Positions 45,200 through 58,022 are shown, counted from the stretch's first letter. The stretch: 64,000 nt of DNA from Zarea fungicola (GCA_900169235.1 FWCC01000093.1:1-64000), one strand, 5' to 3'. Numbers and translations: made by a program. Notes: generated from the letters alone by a model not told the origin.

Positions 45200-47865
45200 C
45201 ATTTATTGTTAAGAGAATACTTGAAAATTGTTCTACTTTATGCGACGGATAAATTAACTAGGATTCAGCTCCCCCTGGGCTGGGAACGTGCCTTCTCTTT
45301 CTATTGGTCATCTGAGTAGGGGAAGAATCTCCATCAGCCGTTCAATTTCAGCAGAGGCTAGCTGAGGTCCTACCAGTTCTGTCAGATTTTAGGCTGCTTA
45401 TTAGTTTAATATTGAGATGCTGGCCATGCTTGCGACTTTTTGAACAGGCAAGTTGTCCCTGAATCGATGCGGCATGTATTTTGCGGAGCCGACGATGCAG
45501 GCAGGTATGGCGGTGGGAATATGCCGTCGACCCGCAATCTACTGGGTAACCAAGTAACCAACTTGGTCCGTGACCCAAATGGCCCAACATGGTAACTTAA
45601 ATCCTGGATTTGCTTGAGATTGTCGCGCGGTGACAGGCCGAGTAACGTGCTATGAGTTGTACTTGTCTGCTTCGCTTCATACTATACTAACTTGTGTGAC
45701 AAAGAAAGATAGAAAAATCCATTTACAGCTGTATATTTACTAAATCACTTCGCCATTAGCAATGTTTCCGAGCAGGGGTGAACACAGACAGAGAGGCTTA
45801 AGGGAGACAGCAGACAGAAAAGCAGAATGAAAAACAACATACGGTACCCTGCTGGTTTCGGGGACTATCGGATTTTCAGAAGCGCGGCTATTATTTTTTG
45901 CTGAATCGATCCAGCGATGCTCCTGGCATCAACTAGCCGGACTGACCCGGTTCGACTTCTCGAAGCTCCATGGTCCCTGTGGCGGCGACGCAGTTTAGCT
46001 CCAATGGCCGCTACAACTCGACTAGTATGCAGGTTTGACCTGGGCGTAGATTAAGGTGTTTTCAAACCAGTACAAGGTTAAAACGCCATAGTCTTCATGT
46101 AGAAAGATTACGCTCTGATGACTTGATTTCGTCATTTTCGCGGGCTTTGATATGTAGCACAAGAATATGCACCTTTGTTCTAGCGATCGTTGGTGCGGCG
46201 ATGGGCTGAGCCAACAGCGGCTGTGAAACCCTATGTGCTACCTGAAGTTTGGTCCAACAGCTTGGTGAGGCCAATCAAATGCTGGTCGCGGTCTTTTCCG
46301 TTCTGAGATGTACTTTGCCATTGCTCGTCTAACGGGCGGGTCGTGTCTGTGGATTAGAGACACTGGCTATTTAACTAGTAAATTGGCTCAGAGGTACGGG
46401 AATTTAGGCATATTTTCGAGTCAGTTTGTCAGATTCATTCCCAGATTCGGGTGATGGCCCATTCTGACGGATGCCAAGTAACCTGAGACACGGCAGGGCT
46501 GAGCTGAGGCCTGAACTTTAGTTGATGAATGTTGATAAACGCCTAATGCGACACACTCAATTATTCCCAATCTTGATAGTTTTCCTGCCACTGGTGCCGC
46601 CGCTCTGCTGCTGCATAAAGAATTTTTGTTTGGACCAGCATTTGCTACCAAGATTCACCGAACATTTCTATCCCCTATTCGAAGAGTCTGGGCAGAAACT
46701 CAATCAACTCAGGCTTAAAGGAGCCACAGTCATACATCCCCGCTGACGTACTTACGGGGTTTGGTGAGACCAGTGCGTGCTGCGTAGCTGAGGGTCTTAC
46801 ATGTTGTGTTCATTAGCTGGCACAGTTACATGTGTACCCTAGCCTGTTGCAATTTGCTTGCTCCGTCTCAAGTTTGAGGGGTAAGCTAGTCTCTCGGTAG
46901 TAAATAACATATTCTAGTAAAATATAAACTTGAAGCTACAGGCTAGACGCAGCTGTAAGGAGATAGCTTCTCTAGAACTGAATTTGGACTACGTCTGGAA
47001 GGAGAACGGCGGCGCCATTGTTCCCGAGCTAGAGACGCTCGGGGAAGTCGGATGCCGCCCACATTCCGCCAGCAGGACATAAATATGCGCCTCGAAGAAA
47101 CTGCGAATAAAATGGTGGTACAAATCGGAACTAGATCAGATTCTAGTACAGCATTCGGCAGTTATCCCGCGGAGCGATGCCGGAGTTTTATACATGGCTA
47201 ACCACCCACGAGTCATGAAGAGCAACCTTGTGGGGATATCTAGCTGGTCCTGGCACGTCGGGGCAATTTTACATCAGCCAAAACTGATCGGGCGTCAGCC
47301 AGAACATTGCTTGATTCCACTCTGTCCATGTACTAATTAAACATGGTGGAGGACCAACCGGGAGTGCAACCCGGCTGCTTCCAACCTTCACTGTCTCAAT
47401 TGAGGGAAAGAGAGAGCTCTGACTGACTGATACCCTTACACAAGAATTCAACTGCCTCTAAGCGGTGAGTGAAAAGCGGATTAGGTAGTTATGAAATGTT
47501 TTTTCTGCTGTATCATCTGTACTATTCCCCTTATACCTTCCGTTGCTGAACGTGCCACATTACATCGATGTGGCTCACGCAATGAACAAACCCTTATGCA
47601 GGGCGCCCATCACTAGGTCTCCTTTGCCGCCTCAGCTTCTTTATAGTAATGCGTTTATAACATCCATCTAAGCACAACCCCCTCCCTAGTAATGGACCAA
47701 GACACAAGACATTTAATTAATAGGATTATAGCGGGTGGTATTAATCAAGTAAAGAAGATATTCTGATAGAAATTGGAATTGGAATTGGAATTAACGAACT
47801 ATACCTTTTAAATATTTCTCAGCACGTAGCTTCGTCACCGACTACTAGAGAGAGCCAACGTCTGA
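45200..47865. other. long gene-poor stretch
   Basis: About 2.7 kb without a gene that I can support. A short microsatellite of about 3.5 GGAATT units lies at about 47771-47793. I saw no terminal repeats, tRNA or long frames. Confidence 0.5.
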
Positions 47866-49294
47866 CTACACGTGTGATTTTGTATAACCGCCGATATTCC
47901 ATTCATCTTCTAGTACCATGCCACGTTGACCGCCTCTGGATCCATCCTTTGCTCCGTCAAAGTGTAGTCCATCCTTCCAGCCCCATAATGCTTTAAGATC
48001 CATTTCCAGCTTCCCATCAATTGCATCAACGATTTTGTCACCAATAACAGGATAAACCTTAAAGCCATGACCACTATCGCCTGTCGCGATAAATAGGTTC
48101 CTAATATTGGGGTGGTAGTCGATCAAGAAGTCACCAGTCGGTCTGCTGCATCGTTAGAATATAGTAGTCACTTAAAGGGTAACGCCGACAAACATACGTG
48201 TCGCAGTACCAACAGAGCTTAGTCTTGGTGAAATTTCGATTCTTCCATGCAGGGAACAACTCCGCTAAGAAATCTCTGCAGGCTTCCTCGCCCTCGGGTG
48301 GGATTGACAGGCCCGTTGTTGGAGTGCTGATGATTACTGGCTCCATTATCCCAGACCCTGATGCCTGCAAGACACGAGTAGGGTTTTGATAACCAAACCC
48401 GTGACGTCCTATCTTCAACATGCCGTTGCACGGAGGAGTAAGAAACATGCCCTGGCTGGCGTTGAAATATATGGGACACTGGTTTAGTGCTGCTTGCTCA
48501 GCATTTGTGATGGATAAGTATGATAATACCTGGCCTGTCGCCATCGCCTGCCCTCGTAAATCCACAAGCGATGGCGTCCACGCCCCAGCAGCAACGATGA
48601 CAAGATCAGAGACAACCTGAGAACCATCTTCTAGTACAACGCCTCTGCACGATTCTGCATATGGCGCTTGAGCCTGCGTATAGAGCAGATGGCGCACCTT
48701 CGAGTTTGGCCGCATCTTGAATCGTCCCTGGCTTTGGTCTCGAAGCTGCCTATACACGTATTGCATACAAGCATCGGCATTGACCCAGCCACAGTTGTCA
48801 TTGACATAGCCAAAATCGCCACTAACCCCCGGCAGACTTGTTTCTCGCAGGATTGCACTTTTATCGGCCAGCACTCTCAGCTGGCTACCATGGAAACCGT
48901 ATTCCCCGGAATCTGCCAGCTCTTTGACATTTGCGAAGCTTTCCTCGAGGAAACCATCAACGTGCGACTCCGTTCCGGTCTGGGCCGTAAATACTAATCT
49001 TGCATCATGGTACCGGCCCTGCCCTCCCCAACCGTTATTGCTTAAATCCCTCCAAAGCTTCTGAGCGTCTGAGACGAGGGTCGTGTAGGTTTTCAGAGCA
49101 TAATCCGCTCGGAGAATGCGACTGGTGTCGGATGACGCCGCAGAAATGTTGGGCAGAGTCCGAGCAGCATCAAGTATTGTGATTGTGGAACTTTCATAGC
49201 CAGGCCGTTTTAGAAATGAAAGTGCAGTAGCAGTGCCAAAGACGCCGCCACCAACAATCAGAATCTCACGAGATTTTGACGAAATGCACTCCAT
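47866..49294 (-). CDS. FAD-dependent amine/amino-acid oxidase (saccharopine or fructosyl-amino-acid oxidase-like)
   Basis: Two exons, 49294-48198 and 48142-47866, 457 aa. I start at ATG 49294, just before the FAD motif REILIVGGGVFGTATAL. The open frame extends 76 codons upstream but that part is hydrophobic and unlike the family. AASSDTSRILRADYA is the flavin-side motif of the sarcosine oxidase/amadoriase group. The last exon has CDTPTGDFLIDYHP and FIATGDSGHGFKVYPVIG, which close the FAD site. These enzymes oxidise secondary or substituted amino acids (saccharopine, pipecolate, fructosyl-lysine, sarcosine) to imines with H2O2 release. The end KSHV is not a standard SKL peroxisomal signal. The DUF1338 gene lies upstream in the same direction. 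Confidence 0.88.
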
Positions 49295-50199
49295 GGTAGA
49301 GCTAGAGAGGTGGTGAACAGTTTCAATCGTTGGCCTGTAGGTCAAGCAATAGACTACAGCTGCTGCAGTAATAGAACTTTGCCAAGCTACTTGAACGCCT
49401 TCTCTTTTCTTGTTTTGCGTTTGCCTAATGAGCCAGCTAACTATGCTAGAATATAAGAACGCAATGGATATCTTAAGTACAAACACAAACATATAATCGG
49501 CGGCGTACATACATATATACATCTGCAGCTAGCAAAGAGATTAACTAGGGTGGCTGGTTGCGCCGCAGGGCGCGAACGGTAGTTCCATCGTCAAGTTTCT
49601 AAGCCTGGTAATTGGAGTGTTCGGAGTAGTGCTGCGTCGGCCAATAGAACATTGACTGTGGAGAGAGTGGCTGCTCCATCTATAACACCTGTGTCGGGGC
49701 GGCGAGGCCGAGACCCTCGATGGGTCAACTTCAAGGAACGCCGTGGCCTATCATCTGCCGAAAAGCTGTAGAACTGATGATGAAGTTGCTGTTCTATCAA
49801 GGAGCCGGGCGGGACCGGTACTCGGGCCTCTGTGCCGAATGCATCATCGAAATTGAAGAGCTGGGGTGCACATTTTGAGTCGAGCACTACTACCTCGAAC
49901 GATGATCTGTATGTGCCTGCACACCTACGCATTCGGAAAGTACACGCTAACTTGCACGAGCAACGGGGTCATATCATTATGCAGTATAGATATGTGCATT
50001 TTACTGATAATCAGGAGATTTAGACTGCATCTATCGACCTATGGATGAAGAACCGGGTTTGTTAGCGTTGTTGCCCTTTCATCCATGTCTAAACCACGAG
50101 ATACTGTACAATCTGTTTGTTTGTGACTTTGAACTTTGAATAAACTGTTTATAATATTAAATAATATTTTTTCCCAGGTCTTCCAATGAAAGGGTTATC
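49295..50199. other. intergenic between FAD oxidase and DUF1338 genes
   Basis: About 900 bp. It holds a 113-codon minus-strand frame with ATG at 49932-49591 of unknown nature; I do not call it a gene. Confidence 0.45.
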
Positions 50200-51507
50200 C
50201 TACAACAGGCATTGAATGCACTGCGAAAGTGACTCATCCTCTAATTCTTGGTATATCTTGAACGGATCATGAACTCGTCTACCAAGAGCCTCCTCAAATG
50301 ATGCCTGATTTGACGCCGGTCCATCAATATTCTCCACAGCGCCATTTAGGTTTGATTTGAAGATACCAGCGGCACTGGCCGGCAGAAAGTCCTCATAAGT
50401 GATCGGCGCATAGGTAAGAATGCCGGATGCGACCAACAGGTCCGCATTGAAGGGGCAATTTTTTGCTTTAGCCGGACATTTGAGAGAGTACCTGAAGTAC
50501 GCAATCTTTTCTTGACGGATAATCTCCAGATCTTGGGGAAAGAGTGCAAATGCCTCCCTGAGAATACTCTCATGAGGAAGCTCTGGTTTCTCAGCCAAGA
50601 GATGTTGGGCTGTTGTCATCATCTGGTCATATAACAATCGGCCCTTTGGAGTAAGTGCCATTCCACGCTGCTCAATTTCACCAAACCTGGCTCGGTGCCT
50701 TCCCGCTGTTTCAGCACCGCCCGGGAAAGTAATTACTTCCTCTAGGGCAAGGAAGCTTGTTTGTCGCAGAAGAATATCATGCTGGAGAGAAGGTGGACCC
50801 TCGATTATATCTTTTGCTTCAAGACCGAATTCTTTCATGTCAGCGTGCGCAGTGTCAATATCAACCACTCGGGGTGTAAGATGGTTGATATGTGGCCCCT
50901 TAAAACACACAATATCTGCAATCAGGGGATGAACAGCCTCAAGGGATTTGTATGTGGCCATTTCAACGTGCGCAGTCTCGTGCCAACGGAACGTATGCAA
51001 CGACTCTTGAATGAATTCTTGGACACTCTCCAGGGTGAATGGATGACCGGCCTCAAACCGCTCAAGTAACTCGATACAGCGCGGCGTAAATATTCTTCGA
51101 GTTTGCAGTATATCAGCTGCTTGCTGGCGCAGCGTTTTATCCAAAATCAAGTCCAGCCGCAGCAGCGACGCAAAGACTCGGAATGGGTTGCGCTGCAGAG
51201 CTTCTGAATGAATCGGCCGAAACCCCGTTGCATGCACTGGAAGTCCAGCTACAGCCAGGTCATAGTAGTCAACAGGTTCCATTCCCATGACGTTAAATAA
51301 CCGGCGCATCATTGCCAGCTCCTTTGGCAATCCAAGGCGAATAGCCCCATGCCGTTCACACTCCACTCGCGGCTGCATCTCTTTAGCTGAATTATGGTTG
51401 ATATTTGCAACGAGACTGAGAAGAGTTCCGTATTGGGGTACTTCTCTTTGGTACATCTCGGAGAGGGATGAAGCAAACATTGCCCGCACATCATCCAAGG
51501 ATAGCAT
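50200..51507 (-). CDS. DUF1338 2-oxoadipate dioxygenase/decarboxylase (HglS/YdcJ-like)
   Basis: Single exon, 435 aa. The N-terminal ERHGAIRLG has His53 and Arg57 in the spacing of the HglS metal-binding His and substrate-binding Arg. INHLTPRVVDID supplies a second His (209), and RFGEIEQRG supplies the Glu ligand (277). MRRLFNVMGMEPVDYYDL is also typical. Known members convert 2-oxoadipate to D-2-hydroxyglutarate with O2 and Fe(II) in bacterial and plant lysine breakdown. In this context the enzyme probably acts late in an amino-acid catabolic route. A TATAAAA sequence lies about 125 bp upstream. Confidence 0.93.
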   Translation of the reverse strand: MLSLDDVRAMFASSLSEMYQREVPQYGTLLSLVANINHNSAKEMQPRVECERHGAIRLGLPKELAMMRRLFNVMGMEPVDYYDLAVAGLPVHATGFRPIHSEALQRNPFRVFASLLRLDLILDKTLRQQAADILQTRRIFTPRCIELLERFEAGHPFTLESVQEFIQESLHTFRWHETAHVEMATYKSLEAVHPLIADIVCFKGPHINHLTPRVVDIDTAHADMKEFGLEAKDIIEGPPSLQHDILLRQTSFLALEEVITFPGGAETAGRHRARFGEIEQRGMALTPKGRLLYDQMMTTAQHLLAEKPELPHESILREAFALFPQDLEIIRQEKIAYFRYSLKCPAKAKNCPFNADLLVASGILTYAPITYEDFLPASAAGIFKSNLNGAVENIDGPASNQASFEEALGRRVHDPFKIYQELEDESLSQCIQCLL

Positions 51508-52464
51508 CTTGTATTGTGTTTTTTTAGTAGATTATTGTGCATTTACCACAAGACTAACGGATATTTAGCAGGAATCCGATTTGGTGCGATCACGACAAGT
51601 CTTCTTCGGCGTTTTCCCTTGTATGCGCTGGTTTTATAGCCCGATACTACGTATAATAGACTGCACACAACCCGAGGGAAGAATCGTACATGGATTATCA
51701 CTGTATTACTTCTGATGCCTGCAAAGTCACGGTATGTACATTGAAATGCCGAAGTCGCCCACTCTGTGCAAGGACCCGCAAAGTCACTTTTATTGGCTGC
51801 GTGGAAAGAATTCGAACGAATCAATCAACGACTTGCAACGAGTTTATCCCAGCAGTGAAGTATAGACCTTGCGTCATTCGGCTCTGGAGGTACACTGGTC
51901 CTTGCGCTCATCTAAGTCCGGTTAGCCGCGGGTTACATTTTGCATGCTTCGGCACGCCGATGAACTACCACTGGCCGGCCTAACTGCCGTTCGCCGAGGA
52001 CGCTAACCTGGCGTTATAGCGTCCTACTCCCTGTACAAGTACTATCTGGGACTGCCTGTAGTGAAGCCTTCCAAGTTCCGTATTGGCTCTTGCGGAAGCA
52101 AATGATTGTAACGAATCAGACGACCATCCACTGCGCAGCTGTATCAAGTGTCTATTCTCTACTAGCTTGTTGCTCGCCTCCCCCTTGTCGAGAACTACAC
52201 CCTTGGCATGGTCGACGGCGCTGGTTGCGTACGTGTCGTGGGATAGTTTTGTAATTGGTTGGCCAGAAATTACCCGAAATGGCCAATAACATTGAATTTT
52301 AATATTTGAGGGACCGATGTTTCCACTTCCTATAACATATTAAATGATACCCTACAAGTCGAGAAAAATACAAAGATGAGAGCAATCAACCCTACACGAA
52401 TAACTACTAAAACAACTTCATTTTTCTCAAGTTCAAAATAATAAATCCGAAAACGTGGTCCAAC
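51508..52464. other. intergenic, promoter side of DUF1338 gene and RidA remnant
   Basis: About 960 bp between divergent starts; contains the TATA-like element of the DUF1338 gene at 51632-51638 (minus). No other gene recognised. Confidence 0.45.
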
Positions 52465-52849
52465 ATGGCTGATAAACTCGAGATCATCGTCACCGACAAG
52501 GCCGTTATGCGTAAGTCAGATCACAAGTTCAGAGCCTCACAAGCTTTATGTTAAATATAGCTATTGGTCCATACGTCTGGCAACTTAAGTGATCATTAGT
52601 CATAAACTAACCGTCTCTGTAGTCTCAGGCAGTCAAAGCAAGTGGATTTGTCCGGCTGTCCCGGGCACAATCACTGACCAGACGCACAAGATGTGCCAAA
52701 ACGCGAGGATTGTCCTGAAGGCTTCTGGCTCCAGTCTAGATGAGGTTGTCAAAACCACGGTATGGCACTCAGCAGTGCTCTTTCGGATAGAGATAATGCC
52801 TTCGTTACTAGATCTACTGGACGACTTGCAGCCGGGCAATCTATATTAG
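52465..52849 (+). pseudogene. RidA (YjgF/YER057c/UK114) pseudogene
   Basis: The first exon, with ATG at 52465, reads MADKLEIIVTDKAV and ends at a normal GTAAGT donor. After an intron the sequence gives QAVKASGFV, then loses about 20 residues. It goes on in another frame with PGTITDQTHKMCQNARIVL and SGSSLDEVVKTTV. A further shift breaks it before the expected SDRDNAFV segment. The C-terminal active-site part (Arg and Glu of the RidA fold) is missing. It is therefore a deleted, frameshifted relative of the intact RidA gene at 56647-57208. Confidence 0.85.
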
Positions 52850-53810
52850 CGAACGTGGTCTGACGTGATTGTCGGTAGCGTTGTTGGCACCCGCCAGACC
52901 GAAAGCCAGATGACGCTACCAGTGGCGGATTTATGACATAATTAAAACCATATACTTTTATTCAACTCTACTTTGTTCAAAGACCTTGGAGATCTATAGC
53001 GGATGCTAGATATATTCAGCGTATTGCCTGTACTGCTGACTATTTTTGGTTGTGTGGCCAAGTGGTTACGAAGGGGCGAAGCGCTACTGTGTAGTCACAC
53101 TGTTCTACCTGGTGGCATACTTATCCATCACGAGCCTGGAGGGAAATCAATCGAGATTAAGTTTATTTACTGAGCTGAGCAGCTTTAAATTTGGTATATA
53201 TTCACGGGGGTGTGACCCCCCCCCCAATAATGACTATCTGTGAACCGTATAACAGTCAAACCCATACATACTTCCTAAGTAGCTAAAGCCAGAGGGCCTG
53301 GCCGTACCAATTACGCTATACCACCCCCCGTGGAGAGGTGTCATGGGAAAAGGCTGATCGCTAGGATGAACCGGATTGATCCCACTGCTATTTGCTGCCT
53401 CTAATATTAAAGCGATCGGGGCAGTGTGTCCATCGACGACGCTACTTTTCTGGCAAGACCATTGTGCAAAACTGCCGCAAGCCGTGTGCGCTGGTTCAAT
53501 CGTAGATTGTATAAGCAAGCCAGCCAAGCCCTCCTCGGCGGGACGACAAGAGCGCCGAGAGGGAATCAGCGATGTCGGCACGCAGGTCGAGTTCTTCAAC
53601 AGGTGGTAAGCCGGGGTGGTACTACGTCCAGTTTGCTTTTTGGATCTGCAACTACTAGGCATTGAGAGCTACTGAATAAAGGTTCAGTCCATGGGCTGAC
53701 TACCCGGATACGATAGCTTTGGCATGATGAGAAATGCAAAATGCAATTAACTAGAGTTATAGCGATCCATGCTAGTACGCATCCTAGAACAGCTGAGGTT
53801 GCCGAGTATC
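52850..53810. other. intergenic, nothing recognised
   Basis: About 960 bp. Includes a C/G homopolymer near 53210-53225 and a 142-codon minus frame (53234-53662) without recognisable domain. Confidence 0.45.
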
Positions 53811-55920
53811 TCATATACCACCTCCAGACCAATATAGCGCATCCAATTCAGGGTCATCTGGCAGCATCTCCATATACCCAACGTCAACGTCGTCCTCCAA
53901 AAACGCCCCAATAGTGGGGTCGCAAAATATCATACTGGAACTTACACAGCGCGTCTGCTCGGATATCACTTCAGTCTGCGGCACATCATCTAGTCCTCCA
54001 TTGGGGACCGCTGCAGACTCGACAGGTTGAATTGCTTTCGGAGCTTGAAATTTATTGATGTCTTGTTTCATTGCGTCCAAATGAAGACAGAATTCCATGG
54101 CACTGAAGCTGCCAGAGTCTTTCAGCTTGTGCATCAGGCCCTTCGCGAACTCAAACTCATGCATATCTTGCATGCTATCTGCACCTTTGAGAAGACCCGA
54201 TATACCTAGAACCGTAGCTGCAGCAAAGAGATATCGGGTATTAGCATAATCGAAAGTCTTATAAGATCCATCAATCCAAGACTCAGTGACGATTGAGTAG
54301 GAGCTTCGCGCACTGCGAATACATGCTTCTGCTAGCGACTGGAGGTTCAATACTCGGCTAGAGCTGTCAGTCGCCGAATGTTCTGCACAATTTGTAGACA
54401 GGCGTAAAATATGAAGCAGGATTGGACGGGTCGTGATAATCATACACTGAAATAGGTTAGCACCGGTTTTTGCAAGTGTTAAAGGGAGTCGTCACCTGAT
54501 TGAAGAACAAGTGTAAGGCCTTGGCTGGTTCTGGGCTCTGCGCTGAAGTCCGAGACCCAAAGTTGAGATGCGTCGGCAGGGTGTCAAGCCAGCCCTTTAA
54601 TTCTCGTAGAGAATGCTGGACACGCTGAAGAAAAGGCTCTTTCCGACGCTTTCTGCCATAAAGGGACGAAATGGAGGATCTCGCCAACCGACTCAATTGA
54701 ACATGTGCCACCAGACACTCGGTGTTCCCAAAATCGAGGTTTTCCGGGCCTTGTACGCAAATTTCAGACGGAAGATCCACGGCTATTTCGTCATCAGCCG
54801 GCATTGACGCCGTCTGGCTGCTAATGGCTGCGCAGTTCAGATCCAATATGTATGACGTCCACCAGATTCTGCAAAGGTGCTCCCTGACCAGACTATCTCC
54901 TACCTGCGCAGGGGGCAGGTTATACTGCAAACCCATAACCACGGCATGGCGGGTGGCAGAACTTGCGAGAAAGTAGGCAGAATGACGCCTATTAATGCAG
55001 AGCGAATACAGGCACTAGCCATGGTTAGGTACATGCTGGGCTGTGAGGTGGCGGTGGGATACGTACCAAGAGTAGAGCAACTTCAATGCTTTCCACAGAA
55101 GGTCTCTCGAGGAAACGGCCACAGACCCTGTTTGCGTGGCTGAAGTATGGTAGCCCAGGAACATTTGTACTTGAGTTAGCCATGCGACTAGAATACAACT
55201 CTCCGAGTGCGAATAGAGCGAGTATCTTGCACTCGGAGAAGATGTCCGTCGATTCGGGCTTTCCAAGATATTTCTCTAGCATTACCCAGGTTGTGCTCTT
55301 GCGGACAATGTGATAAGAGTCACTAATGTTCGCCAGCGCAGTCCGTACTAAAAAACGGGCATGGACAGGCCCAGGGCGGCCGCAGTCAGAGGCGTCGAAA
55401 TTTGTTATCTGCTCGATTCCAGGATAACTGGTTCGAGGAATGTGATTCAGAGCGGTGTTTGAAATGACCTGGCGGAGGCGGGTGGTAAAGGCAGCGTCGG
55501 CAACCTCTCCGATGAGGATTGGGATGTTGAACGAGTCTATTGGCATGAACCATGGGTTGTCCTCCAGCATCGGGTTACCAGCCGGTTCATCAGGGGAAGC
55601 ACCAGACAATGCACTCTGCAGGTCAGCTGAAGCCCCCACGTCCGCTTGATTCTCAAGAGGAACTTGAATTTGGGCTCGAAGCTTCTCATTCTCGCGCAAC
55701 AATCCCTCCACATAACTTCAAGAAGCCTTAGCATACCGCTGGACTCTTGCATGTATGGCAGTACATACCTTTGGTTAATTTTAATTTGTCGGTCACGCTT
55801 GGGGTAGATGCATTCTGCTTCGCAGCTTGCTTGCACGCAAGACTGGCAGGGCTGGCCTCCGGGGCACCTTACTTTTCTCGCGTGACATCGTCGACAACTA
55901 CGGAGATTAGCCTCGACCAC
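53811..55920 (-). CDS. Zn2Cys6 transcription factor of the catabolic region
   Basis: Four exons: 55920-55769, 55715-55067, 55014-54496 and 54446-53811; 651 aa. The third intron joins LFFNQ to CMIITTRPILLH exactly in phase. The zinc cluster lies at residues 9-37 (SCRRCHARKVRCPGGQPC, then QSC and a final Cys). A short coiled region with YVEGLLRENEKL follows. The fungal_trans-type domain includes RRHSAYFLASSATRHAVVMG and REHLCRIWWTSYILD. It stands amid oxidase, RidA, lyase and dehydrogenase genes, nearly all on the same strand, so it is a good candidate for a local pathway regulator. Confidence 0.9.
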
Positions 55921-56646
55921 CTCCTAGAGCGCAAGGTTTGCTACTACCTACGCTACAGATTTTGCCTTGATGGATGCAATTAAAGCATCACTCTGGCGTT
56001 TACGCAAGGCGCCTGAGTCGAGCATTTTTTTTTAATGAGGGGGTGTATAGGATGTTACTTTTGTGAGCAAAAGCAGCCGATATTTAAATTGGAGTACCGC
56101 CGGAAGGGGACGCTATTTCAATGTAGACTATTAGTCATCCTGCGGCAGCTCAAGAAGATGCAAAAGCTACTGGTCTGTACGAAGACCGAGAACTAGGAAA
56201 CGGATGTTACAGTAACCAAACATGGCGTGTACGTTCAGTCACCCGCCGAATCGTGTGTGTGGCTGGCACTGACCTTTATTGGGGCAAACTAGCGTGTTGT
56301 TAGACCACCTTGACATTCAATTCTTAACCCGAGTTACTTAAAAATAGCAGATTCACGTGTTGATCGACGGATGAGAGCGCCACGACTGAATGGATGCAGT
56401 TGAGGGTGATTTGATGCAAAGTGCCCGGTCAAAATAACAACCAAAACTTGGTGAGGCTAAGAGATCAACATCATGGGCCTCTAACGTCCGATTTTAGCAT
56501 TGCTCCTCTCATGCAGTCTGTTGCTAGCTCATCTTGGGCATGACCCGACCGCTGAGTTACTTGCAAGTATACTTATAATGGCTTTCTAGGGAATTATCAA
56601 CATGTTTCTTCTCTCTCTATTACGAAGATCCATTTCTAGCTCCCAA
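55921..56646. other. intergenic
   Basis: About 730 bp upstream of the Zn2Cys6 gene; nothing recognised. Confidence 0.45.
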
Positions 56647-57208
56647 TCACAGGTTCGACATAGGCAGATGGGCTGTCGCCTCAATTTCCACGTCGCTGTC
56701 AAAGGGCAGTTGTTTCACTGCGACGCAAGTCCTAACCTGCGGGAGTTAGCAGTTGACTTTTATAATTGTACGATGTGACAAACCGGCATAACTCCCGCTT
56801 TAACCTCTCTCAGGTACCCCGCGTTCATAGCCTCGAAGTCCTTCATATCAGTAATGAAGATATTCACTTTCACCTAATCGAAATGGAGGTAAGCAGCCGT
56901 CTCGCTAGAAGTCTTTTCTCGTCCCGCCTACCAAGTTCCCCATTGAGGTACCTGCAGCCTCCAAGATGTTGGAAATATTGCTCAAAGCTTGGATCTATAA
57001 ACGTTAGATGATGCGGGAAACGCTACTAGAGAGTAACCCATACTGTGCGGTCAGTGATTGTACCCCCGATTAGGCTCCCAGTAGTCGGGTCGATTCCCAA
57101 GCTGCCAGAAACGTAGACCATGTTGCCTATAACAACGCCTTGGGATAAGAAAGACTTTGGTGCCGGCGCGCCCGTGGTCCGTACCTCCTTCTTGACCAGA
57201 ACGGTCAT
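56647..57208 (-). CDS. RidA-family enamine/imine deaminase
   Basis: Four exons: 57208-57044, 56994-56932, 56873-56784 and 56736-56647; 135 aa. The parts read as a full YjgF/YER057c/UK114 protein: VVIGNMVYVSGSLGIDP, ALSNISNILEAAGTSM, VKVNIFITDMKDFEAMN, and VRTCVAVKQLPFDSDVEIEA. The Arg of RTCVAV and the Glu of VEIEA are the catalytic and substrate-binding residues of the RidA fold. RidA hydrolyses reactive enamines or imines made by PLP lyases and flavin amine oxidases to 2-oxoacids plus ammonia. This suits the nearby FAD oxidase and PLP lyase. Each intron is short, and gene callers will tend to report only the first exon. Confidence 0.9.
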
Positions 57209-58022
57209 AATAGGTGGTGTCAGAAATGTTGAGCGAATGTCAAAAGTTGATAGAACAGAGCGGTGCTGCTGGTTTGTCTCGAACGTTCGGTTATAAGCAA
57301 TTATGACAGTGAATGTACGAAGAGAGCGCTCTTCTCAGTGGCTATGCAGGGTGTAATCAATCTTTGTAAACTATCTAGGGATAGAGGAAATTTCCACTCT
57401 ATATACTAAACAAGACCAAAATAAAAAAAGCCATACGAATTTCTGTGATTTCCATACCCTCGTATCTGTGGCAGGCATCCGTCGGTCAACGCGTTGACGG
57501 ACGGCGGCCAACAGTTGAGAGATCCGAGGCTTAGTCAGTCACCTAAGCTGGCTGCCATAAATAACAGTTACCTCAGTTTTACCTTTAAATCAAAGGTACA
57601 TGCCTCGCTCAGACCTGTATTTCATGGAGGCAGAACGATGCGGGAGCCCAAAAAGGCTCCGACGTCGGCCACTCTGGCCACCCCCCCGGCTGTCATTTCG
57701 GAGTGACGCAAGGGCGCCGAGATAAACGTGGGACCCGCATCTGGGGGACGACGAGTGCCAGGAAGGTGAGCCGGGGAACTGAGCTGAGCTCCGACGGAGA
57801 TGTTGCAGACAGCCGGTGCAGTCCACCAACCGATATTCAGATCCATAGCCCAGTTCGTGTGCCGAGACAATTTAGACACACGAGGGATGAGCCAATCAGC
57901 GGCTGGTAGTAACAACTTGCTCATTTGAGGCAAGCGAGGAAGCAAGAGTTGGAATGGATATATGAATTAAGTTACTTGGTTATTAACTACTGGTACCCAG
58001 CAAGCACTAAGGCTCTCAAGCG
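57209..58022. other. intergenic
   Basis: About 810 bp between RidA and the SGNH hydrolase; short frames on both strands, none recognised. Confidence 0.45.

Noticed and set aside
49295..49522. Longer N-terminus for the FAD oxidase
   Set aside because: The extra 76 codons are hydrophobic and family-unlike; the ATG at 49294 lies directly before the FAD motif.
49591..49932. 113-codon minus frame with ATG
   Set aside because: No domain, no splice partners and no clear similarity; could be chance in an intergenic region.
53046..53130. tRNA-like stretch (TGGCCAAGTGGTTA)
   Set aside because: It resembles a Ser/Leu D arm, but there is no T arm with GTTCRA and no matching acceptor stem.
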